Assembly: GCF_910592395.1 (NCBI RefSeq)
Contig: NC_088321.1
Location: 7,194,001 to 7,258,000 of the forward strand
From: Lineus longissimus
Taxonomy: Eukaryota; Nemertea; Pilidiophora; Heteronemertea; Lineidae
DNA length: 64,000 nt
Direction of reading: 5' to 3'
Shown here: in pieces, positions 40,130 through 51,273 of the stretch
How positions within the stretch are numbered: position 1 is the stretch's first letter
Layout of the letters: the number at the start of each line of letters is the position of its first letter
The notes under the pieces: generated by a model
Databases searched by the model: none
Seen by the model: the letters and a program-made list of their open reading frames with translations, nothing else
What the model was told of the DNA's origin: nothing
Translations under genes and position numbers: made by a program

Positions 40130-40560
40130 TATGAGCATCCGATATATCGGTTCTCAGAAGATGATTTATATCTCCTACCTCGATCACTGTGTTGGGTTGT
40201 TTTTATTAATCACCAAACCTTGTTTTACAGGATGCCACTGTTTGTTTTTTAGTCAGCACGTCCCTATTCCATCTGATCTCATCACGTTGATAATAATCAT
40301 GGGGAAGACCTTCCACCTCATTGTCACTTGACCAACTGTTATCGAGAAGGAACAATGATCGAGGTGTCCATCAAGGTGATCATAGCGATTGCTTACCATT
40401 TCCCGCTGAAAGTGTAAATGCAGGAGCTGTAATGTATGTATCGATCTAATTGAAAGGAAACAATTAATGCATATCTATCGAAGACTTTTAACTGTTAAAT
40501 TTTACTCTTATTTGAAGCCGACTTCCATACCACACTAATACACCTTCGGCTGTCTGGGAA
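40130..40560 (-). repeat. Dispersed copy of the micro-exon unit (U0)
   Basis: The copy shares the order of the 44.6-45.8 kb units: a 'tccatat..gttctcag' segment, 'CTTCCACC.CA.TG', 'TATCGAGA', then GCGATTGCTTACC...CTGAAAGTGTAAATGCAGG. On the minus strand it has TTTACACTTTCAG, nine nt (40397-40405), GTAAGC. It lies 4.3 kb from the tandem array. Confidence 0.6.
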
Positions 40561-41289
40561 CTCCCACTTACCTCGTCCTTTTCACCTCGTTGTTTTCAAG
40601 GCGTGAAATTTTCTAAGTTTTTTTGGCCATGAGACAGGAGTAGGTAATGTTAGTAGAATAGCGAGGTAAGTGATAGGGTATTTTGGCCTATGCGGGATAT
40701 TCGGTCTATGACATAAACTTCGCATGTGACCCCTTATCTGACGACGTTTTACACACCTATTGAGACGTGACGTGGTGAGTTTTCGTAGATTATGCCCAAT
40801 GTGGGAACACGGAGACAAGGTTTTGTCTTGTGCATTGACTGAGCAGTAGGCCTGCTAAAACCGCTAGCAAATTTTACCGATGATATTGATTTTATCATGT
40901 TCTCATTGTTGTCTATCGCTATCGGTCATTGTTGTCTATCGCTATCGGTTAGTAGTGAGGTTAAGAATGCATACGACAAACGTAAACTTTACGAAAAATA
41001 CGTTTCACTCCATCATGTCTGTTGTACTTGGGTCTCACAGATGCCTCTCTCAATAGAGAGTGACATCACTGTCGTAAAGTTCAAGTTTGTCCTATGTTAC
41101 CTCGATGGTAAAGGAGCAAACATTAACTTTTTAATGGAGTGTGAAATAATACCAGCCATCCGCAAGGAAGCCGCAAATCGGAAATGACAATGCTTTTTTC
41201 CAGTAGAGTATATGTGGCAAAGCATGAAATAGAAAAAAAACAAGCAGTTGTACTCAGCGTTAAGTTCACGTTTATTGAACAAAAAAACC
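40561..41289. other. Unassigned sequence
   Basis: It contains a perfect 23-bp tandem duplication (CATTGTTGTCTATCGCTATC plus GGT) at about 40904-40949. A plus-strand frame at 40897-41187 has no recognised domain. Confidence 0.3.
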
Positions 41290-42700
41290 AGCAATCATTC
41301 AATCGTCCTCTAACTCGGAGTCAGACAAAAACGCAAGCCCCTCAACTTCTTCCTCCTTTTCAACAACTAGTTCATTGCGTGATTTTCCTCGCCAACACCC
41401 TTGACAAGTCCGCTTGCTCGGCATGTAATCCGAATGGCTTCTTCGGCGAGTCTCCCCCAGGTAAGGCCGATCGTTCGGAGAACTTGTTGCATTGAAAATA
41501 GTGGATAAGTCCCATTCTGCTCTGTGTTGCCTACTTTTCACGCTGTTCATATTGCCTTTATACCTACATTTAAATGCAAACATTATGGTCAAGTCGAGTG
41601 GTTGCAAGAGGGGGTACAGCCACCTGGCACAAGCTCAAGGTGTCCTCCAACCTCCCCGGCAGCCTCCAGAAAGCAATGATTATGATGTGCAGGATACCGA
41701 TCAACAATTAGAAGGAATTGCTCTCCGTCATCATCAAAGTCATCTGATATGGTTTCCGTGCATTGAACCAACAGGTCGATTCGCGCCCAACCGTTTGGAC
41801 AGGAGGTTACCTTTAAAAATGGATGGATCGATTTTACACCAAGAAAACTCAATTTACTGTGTTTTTTCTCAGAAGCCGCTAATTTCACCGTTTCCAACAT
41901 TGTGTAACCTGAATTTCGGAATAGTGCAACTTCTCCGTCTGAGAATTTATTGTCTTTATATTTCGAAGTCCAGTGTCAATGAAATGTATACAATGCTAAC
42001 CATGGGACTGCTGCTCCTATTAGAAATTGTAGTTACCGGTCGAGAAACAACTCTTTTATAGCTTAATTTAGTCTGTAAATCTTTTGAGGGTCGAGGCAAT
42101 AAACACCAGCGTGAATAACGGTTTGGGTTTACATTGTTCATCCGATGTTACATTTTGCGTCATTCTGGTACAATTTCCATCAATTGGTTCATAACTGCTC
42201 CACCTTGAACTAGACAAGTGAAGTTAACCTCTGCCAGACCTCTCCTCCCATCCGCAGCAATCAGAAGAGTCACAGTACATCCTTCCTTTGCATTTCTTGG
42301 AGTTTGTATGTCGGTGTCGCGGTTACCAGTGAGGTCCATGGTATAATTGGGTGGGAAATCGTATCGAACAAATGTTTGGTTGATGTGGAAAATGCGCTCT
42401 GCTTGAAAGTTCTGCTCCTCGGTTATTAAATGGATGTGCTCCCGAAAGTCAACAACAAGCTGACCAGTGTTGTCCGTAATTTTTTTGGAATGCCTTTGCA
42501 TCTGCGATAGCTGATCCGATTTCTGAAAAATGAAAATTCGTGGTCAGTTTTAGTTCGGAATCTTCATTCAATGTATTTACATGTATTCGGTAAATTTTTG
42601 AATTGAATAAGAATGATGAACATCGAATATTTGAATTGATTTGCCAAGCCCCTTTCCTTGTCATGAAACGTTCAAGCGTGGTGTGGTGAGGCCCTGAAAT
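41290..42700 (-). pseudogene. Pogo/Tigger-type DDE transposase pseudogene
   Basis: Minus-strand pieces in order: FMTRKGAW (end of a CENP-B-type helix-turn-helix, ~42665), then ERIFHINQTFVRYDFPPNY and RNAKEGCTVTLLIAADGRRG (42160-42501), with N where the first catalytic Asp is usual. FLLIVDRYPAHH keeps the second Asp (~41720), then LVPGGCTP and, after a shift, MQPLDLTIMFAFKCRYKGNM (41550-41607). The family's DDE order is preserved, but stops fill 41900-42160 and frames change at about 41600. The C-terminal tail is acidic (EKEEEVEG...). No flanking TIRs were found. Confidence 0.65.
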
Positions 42701-44339
42701 CCAAACGACCAGGTTGAGTCTCTTTTAACTGCGCCATTCGTTCGCCAGGAGTATTTCATATCCACTGGCAAAATTGCCGAATCGCCTGGTCCCTTAAATC
42801 AAGGGCGGAGACGGGAAACCTAAGTTCTCTCCTTTCATTGAACCATTTATTTGTGGTCTCTTCGATTTCGGACCATGATTATGAAATAAACATGTGCTGA
42901 AAGCTCTAAAAAGCACGAGAGGGAAAGATGTCTGATGGAAAATTAATATGGCTAAAACTGCAAGAAAAATGTTCGGCACTCACTGATTCTGCACACGTTC
43001 ACATCATTTTGATCGACTACGAAAAAATGCCCTAAAACAGACAAGTTGGTTCATAATCCAACTCCCATTCGAAAAGTGTCTCTGAAATTCATTACAGTAT
43101 AGCGAAAAAAAAGCTCCAATTTCTTTTGCGCTTCTATGAAAGTGACAATTGGTCTTCGGAATATTCTAAAAAATTTTTTTCAAAACTAGAACTACACAAA
43201 AAAACTTTTCCTGATGAAGACAACCGCATTCGCGATCGGAGGACGTTTACTGCCTTTTGCTATACTACCAAACAGAATGTGTTTATCTCTCCATATAATC
43301 GTCCTGATATTTCTGCAGGGTGTTATTTCTATCTTTGATGTTCAAAATTAGAGCACAAAAGAAATTTCAAAATGCTATTAAGACTCACCATTTACCAATG
43401 GGCGGTTTCTTTGCACTTTTCGTCGTCATTGACTGTCCACGTTAGGCATTCGTATGTCTTCTTCGTGCTGCAGCCAGTGACGGAAAGTAGCTTCTCGAAT
43501 GTTTCAAAATCTCGCAAATTGAGCGGCATAACGTCCGTGATTAAGGTCTCCATTGGTCCGTGCGGTGGACCCCGCCGGGCGTGACATCAGACCTGCCCCT
43601 GCCACGGGACGCATGGCATGTCCCGGATTGACCCGGAGAACAAATTGTTGACATTAGATACAAGAACCTACACATTTTTGGGTAGGTTACTATGGCACAT
43701 TCGAGGCTAGTAATTGGTTTGTGGCCAATAGTGGGCGCCACACAGATCCCACAAACGTTCACTAAATTTGCCCGATACTGGGGACCATAAAGCGGGCTCA
43801 TACACTATGTAAAGAAGATTTTTCGGGCACATGAGCTGACCTCCATACGATAGCCAATTATAGATACTTTGGAGGTTCATTGCAAAAGGTGTACCCCATC
43901 ACAGCTTTTTCTTGCTAGGCTATAATGATTACAAACCTCTGCGCACCGAGGCATGGACGCATCATCGCGTATGAAGCCCAACAGAAGGCGGTGACTTGGT
44001 CCCAAACTCACAGAATGGCCTCATAAAAACACCAAAGCATCTTCTGTATATGGAAACCATGATCATGACGTTAAAGTACGTAGTATTTGGATCAGGACTG
44101 GCCCATACCTATCCATGGAAACCTCATGCGTCTAAAGAACTATATTTTTGAGGAAGGGAAGACAAAACGGACCTCGTACCCACTGGCTAGTGAGACCTAA
44201 GCAATTCGAGATGCGCTAGCCAGTATTCACCTAAATAACTAACGTTCTGTTCCAAAGAATACGCCTGCGTCTTTGGGCTCATGATCGTCATGATCGGAAT
44301 AAATCCATCCCTACAACACATATAGGCCTACATTTAAAC
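42701..44339. other. Unassigned sequence
   Basis: Several short ORFs (for example 43126-43338 plus, 43541-43801 minus) lack domains or splice context. No repeat family of the window was recognised here. Confidence 0.3.
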
Positions 44340-44630
44340 TCACATTGGAAGGCGATCGACGAGCAAAACAAAAAGAACACTTTTGATATCCACTTGGTTT
44401 GAAATGTTGTGGTCTGCATAAAACCCATTAAACATAACATCAGCATTTAGTAATTCAGAACTAACACGACAGTAACCAGTATTTTTGTCAATACTGGTTG
44501 CTGCAGCGTAAATTTTTGCTATTCTATTATAAAACGCATACTCCTGGCTCTGGAAAATTTCTGGCCTGATTAACGACGAAGAACACGTAAGTGGGAGTTT
44601 CCCGTATGTATCTTCCGCCGTTGTTCTCAT
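44340..44630 (-). CDS. Uncharacterised ORF beside the micro-exon array
   Basis: The minus-strand ATG frame of 96 codons begins MRTTAEDTYGKLPLTCSSSL and ends LLVDRLPM. It directly follows unit U1 of the array in minus-strand direction, and its first residues lie in sequence homologous to the units. I recognise no family. It could be an exon whose N-terminal end lies in the repeat, or chance. Confidence 0.25.
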   Translation of the reverse strand: MRTTAEDTYGKLPLTCSSSLIRPEIFQSQEYAFYNRIAKIYAAATSIDKNTGYCRVSSELLNADVMFNGFYADHNISNQVDIKSVLFVLLVDRLPM

Positions 44631-44639
44631 GACTTTGAT

Positions 44640-45800
44640 GATGGTCAGCCTTCCACCACAATGACAATTGACAGACTGCTATCGAGAGGTAACGACAAGG
44701 TCTTCATCAAGTTCATTCATGGCCATTGCTTACCGATTCATCCTGAAAGAATAAATGCAAGGAATATAAAGCTTTGCCACCAACTAGTTGGAATGAAAGA
44801 TATGGATTAATCAGTGACTTAAGAGCAAAATATTACTCGCATTTGAGTGCCCACTTCCAAATCATGCTTATGAAACTATTCTGATGCCAGAAGTTTTTCT
44901 TACTAATTATTGATGAATACTGGATTTACTTGATGAATGTTATTTTTCAATCGAATAACCCTTGCTAGGTGTATTTGTAATATACATGTTTTAGTGATCT
45001 TCCAGTGAGCATATCCATATTCCGTCAGTTTTGTTCGTATCCCTTCGATGATGGTTTTGGTAACTGCTTTCCACCACAATGACAATCATCCTACTGCTAT
45101 CAAAAAGTAACTACGGGGTCTTCATTGCGATTGCTTACCTCTTTTCCCTGAAATAGGTGATTCAGGGAGTGTAAGTTTTATTAGTCGACTGATTGGATGA
45201 ATCAAATGTTTATATCAAGATTTGCTGTGTTGGTCTATTCATTAAATGACCACAACAATACCATGCTTATACAACAAGCAGATGCCACAATATATTTCTT
45301 ACTGATTATATTTGATGACAAACTGATACTTGATGAAATTCAATTTTCAATCGGATAACGATTGTTATTTGCAAAGTTTTACGTATCTTTCTCGTGAGCT
45401 TATCCATATTTGTCACTGGTTCTCAATACTCAGAGGATGTTCATGGCTATATACCGCCTTCCACCACAAGGACAATCGACTGCTAGTGATCGAAAAGTAA
45501 CGATGAGGTCTTCATCAAGGTCTTTCATGGCGACTGCTTACCTCTCTATACTGAAAGAGTAAAGGCAGGGGATATAACTTTTGTCGCGAACCAATGGGAA
45601 GGAAACAAATGCATAAATCGATGACTTTATCTTTATTGCACTTTTTTACCCGTATTTGAAATACAAATAACTCATCCGATGCCAGAAGATACTTCCAACT
45701 GTTTATCGGTAATTACCGCATATACTTGATTAATCCAGAGTCTTTCAATAGATTTATTGAAATACATGTATTCTGATTAATCACAGCATGGAAAATTTCC
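44640..45800 (-). repeat. Tandem array of ~404-bp units with micro-exon-like cassettes
   Basis: There are three diverged units: anchors CTTCCACCACAATGACAAT at about 44650, 45068 and 45470. The cassettes are 405 and 403 bp apart. On the minus strand each unit has a pyrimidine-rich acceptor, CAG, nine nt, and a GTAAGC donor: 44734-44742 GATGAATCG, 45139-45147 GGAAAAGAG, 45542-45550 TATAGAGAG. Downstream of U3 an ATG frame reads MKDLDEDLIVTFRSLAVD, then CPCGGRR; the other units have stops there. A fourth unit is at 40.1-40.6 kb. Confidence 0.6.
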
Positions 45801-46027
45801 TTTATATATTCCAGGCGTATATCCAAGTTTACCCATGGAGAAAAGTTGCGTTCGCCATTTTCGTATGGAATTCTAATTCGGACACGCCTAATCAGAGTAT
45901 TATTCAAATAAATATTCAAAAGGCTCTGTCTATAATAGGTTGAGTTTGAACGGGTCATGAGTGATTCTACCTCCTTTTTCGCTGATGTGAGCTCCAAGCG
46001 GAGAGCGAAGAATGCAGCATTTACTCA
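45713..46027 (-). CDS. Uncharacterised ORF upstream of the micro-exon array
   Basis: The minus-strand frame is open from just after a TGA to the TAA at 45713. It reads LRLELTSAKKEVESLMTRSN, then VRIRIPYENGERNFSPWVNL and EIFHAVINQNTC. No ATG is near its start. It adjoins, and partly overlaps, the end of the tandem array, and may be a preceding exon or a TE remnant. I recognise no family. Confidence 0.25.
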
Positions 46028-47519
46028 AATGATTCGCTTATTGCGTGGTAATTTATTTCCAAAGAGGAGAGAAAGTCACAACGTTAGGATTAACAGTTTC
46101 CCTAACAGGAAGCCTTCGGCATGGAATGAAACCGACCACCCGTTAATCACAAATCATGGATAATGATAGTCACTATCGTGCAACCTCGCAGTTACGAACT
46201 CCTTGATATCAAGTATAAAATTGTATAAGATTTTTGTTGACGTATTTAACATCGCAAAGGTTTTACTTTCTGGGGCCCCATGAAGGCGGTAATTATTGAC
46301 TTACATATCTAATCAAAGTATCAGCGCATTCCCCCTCCTTAGTTTTTGTACTTGAATCGATTCGCGTTAATCAACCTCTGTGGTTGTTTCCCATATTTCA
46401 CCTTTTCTATTCAATCGACGGTTAAAGAGACCATGACTCTTCAATAGGAGTTGAAACTCATGACGTAAATATATCTTTCAACCTTCCCCAACACTGAGTG
46501 GAAATTCTCAAAAACGGAAACACTCAATTAAAGAATGTCGCGCACCCATATACGTGTAGGATGCGACCAAACAATCACGCATTGACGGAATAATCGTAGA
46601 GTCGGTTAAAAATTAATGATCACGCGCCACCTCGCCAGACTAGCTTTTAATCACCGGATATATTGAAAAAGACACATTTCGTTCTGTTGCACCGCTCGGT
46701 GAATTCCATTTTGGGACACCCAGTATGAAATGCCCAAATTCTTGTTTTAGACGTACGATGGCCAAGTGATAACATATCATGCCTTCTAACCGTGGGGCCC
46801 GCATCTAGAATCGGAAGTTGTGTGTGAGCGTGGGTGCGGATGTGTGTTGGTTGGGGTGTTGCGGGTTGTGTGTGTGCGTGTGTGTGTGTGGGGGGGGGGG
46901 GGGGTATTTTGTCCTCATGTCCCTAAAATCTTTTTCACATATACATGACATTAGTCATCACGGTCATCAATGAAAATCAATTGCGTGCCCATCAACAAGG
47001 TTGTTATATTCATATGGGTCCTTATTCTGAGCTAAACTTTGCAAGATGGCTTTTATATGCCTGGTTTATTATAATAGGAAAGACAGAGTGACAGACATGC
47101 GCTGTTGCTGAAACTGTTGTGGAAACTGGCAGAAATATGACCACATATATAGCAACGCCATAGAGTTGGGTATAGCACATAATGTCAGTCGAGATGCGCG
47201 GGATAAAGCTTTCATATTTCTATTGTTGTATTCTAAAATTATCTTGTACTATATACTATAGCCCATTGTGCGCGTCACAAGTATAGCAGGGTCGTCCGCA
47301 CACAGACTGTTTAACCGGCTCATCATATAAATCATAATGCAACTTCGCAACTAGCGGAGCTGCTCGAGAAAACTTTTTCGCGGTAAAGTATTTTGAATGA
47401 ATTCATTCTTCTAGTCGACTAGAAGTTTCAATTTTATGGTGATTTGCAAATCAAATGACAAATTAAAGTCGGCTTGGCTATTGCCCGAGCCGCGAACGGC
47501 TCATGTGGCCAGTTTCCGT
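46028..47519. other. Unassigned sequence with a G-rich tract
   Basis: No gene was recognised. 46812-46905 is TG-rich, ending in (TG)n and a run of 15 G, which could form Z-DNA or a G-quadruplex on the plus strand. Confidence 0.35.
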
Positions 47520-47940
47520 GGCATCAAGCGACTAATAGTATTACTCCCACTTGATAGGATGCTGGTCGATCGCAGGTTAACTTCCTAGGCAAGCCTGGTA
47601 CACATTTACTCCTTGTACCCATTTACTTCGGGGTGGAGAGAAGCAAGCAGGGTTAAAGTGCCTTGCGCAAAAACAAAAAGATGAAACAGTGTTGATACTT
47701 CCGAGTATCGAGCCTATACGACATTCTGGTCGTAAGCCCGGTGTAGAAGTTTAAAATGTCCTAGGATAAAATGTCCGGGAAACAAAGGATTCTATTATGC
47801 GCTTCAATCTCTGAGCTATTGACGGCCAGGGTCTCTATAGAACCATATTGCAGAATACAATAGGGCCGGACACTTTTTCCAGGGGGGACACTTTTTAATT
47901 TTACACCGGCGCTCTAAACACTCTGCCACCGATCCCCCCT
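47520..47940 (-). mobile_element. tRNA-derived SINE (minus orientation), split by a MITE
   Basis: On the minus strand, GGGATCGGTGGCAGAGTGTT carries a tRNA-like A box, and GGCTCGATACTCGG (~47710) is a B box. They are followed by the conserved body CTTTAACCCTGCTTGCTTCT and CTCCACCCCGAAG. The tRNA-like head is interrupted exactly by the 164-bp MITE at 47742-47905. Removing it restores the usual box spacing. Confidence 0.6.
47742..47905. mobile_element. 164-bp MITE with CCGG target duplication
   Basis: TIRs: TGTAGAAGTTTAAAATGTCC and the inverted GGACACTTTTTAATTTTACA. An identical CCGG lies on each side (47738-47741 and 47906-47909), and the pre-insertion site has a single CCGG within the SINE head. 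A second, more diverged copy is at about 49247-49406. Confidence 0.65.
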
Positions 47941-50113
47941 ATCAAATAATAATAATCCCCCAAATGATTACTCATGATAATAGCAATCTGCAAGGATACA
48001 TGATCGAACTACTTTTCCATTTCGAGACAACTTAATTGCCAGCCTAGAAACAACACTTTGACAACTTGAGTGCAGGTAGATATGTAGATTCCCAGGGCTG
48101 CCACTTCGTCATCCTCCTTTCATTTTGACTGTACGAATTGGGAAAGGCTCATTATCATAATTCAACTTCGGAATTGAGGAGCGCCACTATCGGTGCTGAG
48201 GCAACTAGGGCTGCTGTTCCAGATTTTTTTGGAGAGAGAATGTTTTGTACTGCACACGATTTGGTAATGAACACGAGAGTAAAGTTTGCCCCAAGAGTTA
48301 GGGCTCGGGATTCTATGGTCCTATATAATTACTGATCTGTTGTCCCATTATTGTTGCTTAAATGGCTGTCTCAGTATTGGTGTCCTTTTGCAAATAACTG
48401 AAACTTTTATTTCTATCTCGGATCTCAATTAAATAGGCATGTGAAATTTTGGTAAATGCTTATAATAGGGGTCGGGGTACAACATGCGTATTGGTTTGTT
48501 TCCGCTTCAAGGATAACAACTGTGATTAAAAAACGTCCCCGCCAACACTTTCTTTTACCATCGTGCTCGTTATAAACAAAAGCATAGTCTCTCATAGATC
48601 AAGAGGTTCGGCAATCATCGAAAATTCCCGCACCTCATCGTCCGTCGGTCAAATAGCACTACCTGTCTGAAATTTCGGGAATCATTGTTGAATAGCAGGA
48701 TGATATAAAGCCAATGGGCGTGGCGGAAACCAAACTCTCCGATGCCTTCTGACACCGAATCAAAACTCTTCAAATGGCCGAGGTCAACAGGTCATGACTA
48801 TCACATACAACGCACGTGATTTCTTACGATCATTATATGAACTGAAGGAAATGGCCGTCAACTTGCTGAGGCAGTTACAAATTTCTTTTTTTACGAACGG
48901 TGAGATTATTTATGTGATGCGTGCTCGAATATCGGATGCACCCGAATCCTCTACTTTACTTTTCTTTTCGTGTTATCTGTTACATGTACGTATATCTATA
49001 TTATAAATTACATGTACATTGCAAACGAGGCTTTGACAGGGAATTGTCAATATAAGTCTATAGCAAAATTACCACACAAGTAGAGTTTGCAACCGATATC
49101 AAAATGTGTTGAAGTAGCGCCCTTTCCCTAGGCGTGCATACCACACTACTTATTGATTGACCTTATAATTGGCATGCATCCTTCAAAATAACGTTGTGGT
49201 TGTTGGGACCTATTAGTGCAATGGTACTGGGCAACAGAATGAAGCCGGTGTAGAAGGTTGAAATGACCAAGAATAGAATATCTCTAAATTCTGTCATACG
49301 CTTTAAATCTCTTAGCTATTGACTGTCACGGCCTCTACAGAAAAATACACCATAATCCGTCAGAATATAAAGGGACTGACATTCTGTTCAGGGAAAAATC
49401 TTCTACCTTCCCTGGTGCACTGGGTATAGAGTGTATGTAGGACGACCCGGTCCCAGATTAATCATGACAACTTCAACAGGACAGTCATCGAGACACCATC
49501 AACAGCCTGCACACCTAGGTTATCAAAACCTCCCACAGCAGCGCTTTTAATACATAATAAACAGTGGCACAAACCTCTACATCCGGGATCTACTTGATTA
49601 GCAATTCAAATGGCTGTACCATACACCCTGTACACACCCCTATGTCACATGCCGCGTCACCGCCAGAATCTGGGCTGACGTAGTATGTCTGACCTGTCTA
49701 GCTGGCCGTTACGTGTCACTACTGTTTCTACATGACAAAAAACATTTTTGTGGCCTATCAAATAAGTTTTAGACTGAGAATAGGTCTTCTGGTAGACATA
49801 AATAAAGATACCTGACACGAAAATGCAAAAATGAATTCTTTGTCGCTAATTGTAATATAGTATTTGCCACCTGCTTAAAGGCCATATATCAAGGTTAAAA
49901 AACATGCTTGATACTCATGAAATATGTTGAGGGTTAAAAAAACAAGATCCCAGACATTAAAAAAATTCTAATAATAAAGTCATTATTTAGTTATTTCAAT
50001 TTTCAATTTTAAACTATTTGAATTTCCCACCACACACAACTTTAGATTAGTTCCACATGTGGCCGCTAGGGATTTTTTGATGATGTAGATCAGGACAGTC
50101 AGAACAAAGCAAG
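47941..50113. other. Unassigned sequence containing a second MITE copy
   Basis: The MITE relative at 49247-49406 begins TGTAGAAGGTTGAAATGACC and ends near CTTCTAC. It shares CGCTTTAAATCTCTTAGCTA-like and CTATTGACTG-like segments with 47742-47905. No gene was recognised in the rest. Confidence 0.4.
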
Positions 50114-50266
50114 ATGGCTTCCGCATACAGTTCAGAGAGTGAGAGCAGTGAATTTGAGGATGTTTTGGTCGATACAGAAGGATATTTAAACGTTGAGCCG
50201 TACATGTTCGAGCCATTAATATCACTAGATCATAATGAGAGTGATCATTCGGACGAAAGTGATTAG
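50114..50266 (+). CDS. Short acidic ORF, possible first exon of a P2X7-like protein
   Basis: The ATG frame of 50 codons begins MASAYSSESESSEFED, contains VEPYMFEPLISLDH and ends in ESDHSDESD. Invertebrate proteins with a P2X7 intracellular-like domain often start with an acidic Ser/Glu stretch followed by a PY.FEP motif (from memory of the family). The Cys-rich domain expected next is not clearly readable, although CRCITC occurs at about 50330-50350 in another frame. It could be a truncated gene or chance. Confidence 0.3.
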   Translation: MASAYSSESESSEFEDVLVDTEGYLNVEPYMFEPLISLDHNESDHSDESD

Positions 50267-50650
50267 AATTTGTGGTTAATCAATTTGCATGGCAGACCTG
50301 CCGATATAGCAAAGAAGACATTGATAGATGGTTGCAGATGCATAACATGTATGATTTTTGAACAGACTAATGTTGCACAATATTGTTTCGCCTCGTCTGT
50401 GTTGTATCGCCAGTTATGTCATGACGCTGAACTACTATTGAAAAGTGACGGTATTATGCACAATCATCTTGACGTGACGATATAATGCCGTGCAACGTTA
50501 GATAGGCCTAGATGTCAGATGACAATAATCTGTCATTGACAGTGGCTGTCACTGACACTGACCTGTGTCGCTGTCACCTTGCTATGGCTGGAACACAAGA
50601 AGACACTATGCGGTATCACAGGCCCTACACATTATGTATAACAACCGACC

Positions 50651-50956
50651 TCAGCAGCCTCGGGCATTAAATGCAATTGACATGGTTGGAACAGCTGTTT
50701 TTAACAAGTGGCATTTAATATTCAGTTGGATGCAGATATCCGGCTTCATGTGATAATCCGTATCGATAAAGTGATCACTGCAAAGTTTGGCCGAAGGCCC
50801 AGGCTTCCAACACTCCAAACGTTTGCACTTCCGAATCCACAGCTTCCTCCTCTCTCGTTCAACTGGCTTTGGAAATTCATGAAAATGGGTCCCATCCGTC
50901 ATTCGATTGTTCTTTGTGCTAGCCTTGACACAATTCGGAGCCACACAATACACCAT
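50651..50956 (-). CDS. THAP-type zinc-finger ORF
   Basis: The ATG frame of 101 codons on the minus strand starts MVYCVAPNCVKA. It has all THAP landmarks: C-x4-C near the N-terminus, FHEFPKP, RRKLWIRKC, KPGPSAKLCSDHF (distal Cys and His), and a terminal LKTAVPT box. THAP domains bind DNA in transcription factors and in P-element-type transposases. The ORF stops 11 residues after the domain with no good donor. It is either a stand-alone domain, a truncated gene, or a TE-derived piece. It lies 320 bp from the Tigger-like element at 51.27 kb. Confidence 0.7.
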   Translation of the reverse strand: MVYCVAPNCVKASTKNNRMTDGTHFHEFPKPVERERRKLWIRKCKRLECWKPGPSAKLCSDHFIDTDYHMKPDICIQLNIKCHLLKTAVPTMSIAFNARGC

Positions 50957-51273
50957 AGTGAATGAAACACATTACTTCCAGGTGTGCATAATTAATTAAG
51001 GCCCTCCTGCTTTTATGATTGCATGACATATACAGATAACCTGATATACATCACAACTTTTGCTGAACCCGCCGCCTGGCTCTAACAAGCCAGTTGCTAG
51101 CCTGATTAGGTAATCAAGTTGTCAAACACATAATTGGCTATATCTTCAAAATGGATGGAGCTAATTGCATTTGGTTTTCTGTATTGTATTAAGTGTTAGG
51201 TACACTTTTGAAATCGTCTTACAGCAGAAAATGGCAAAAAACCTTGATATATGGCCTTTAAATAATACCACTA

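Noticed and set aside
43541-43801. Minus-strand 86-codon ORF, Cys/Arg-rich
   Set aside because: No zinc-finger spacing, no splice context and no recognised family.
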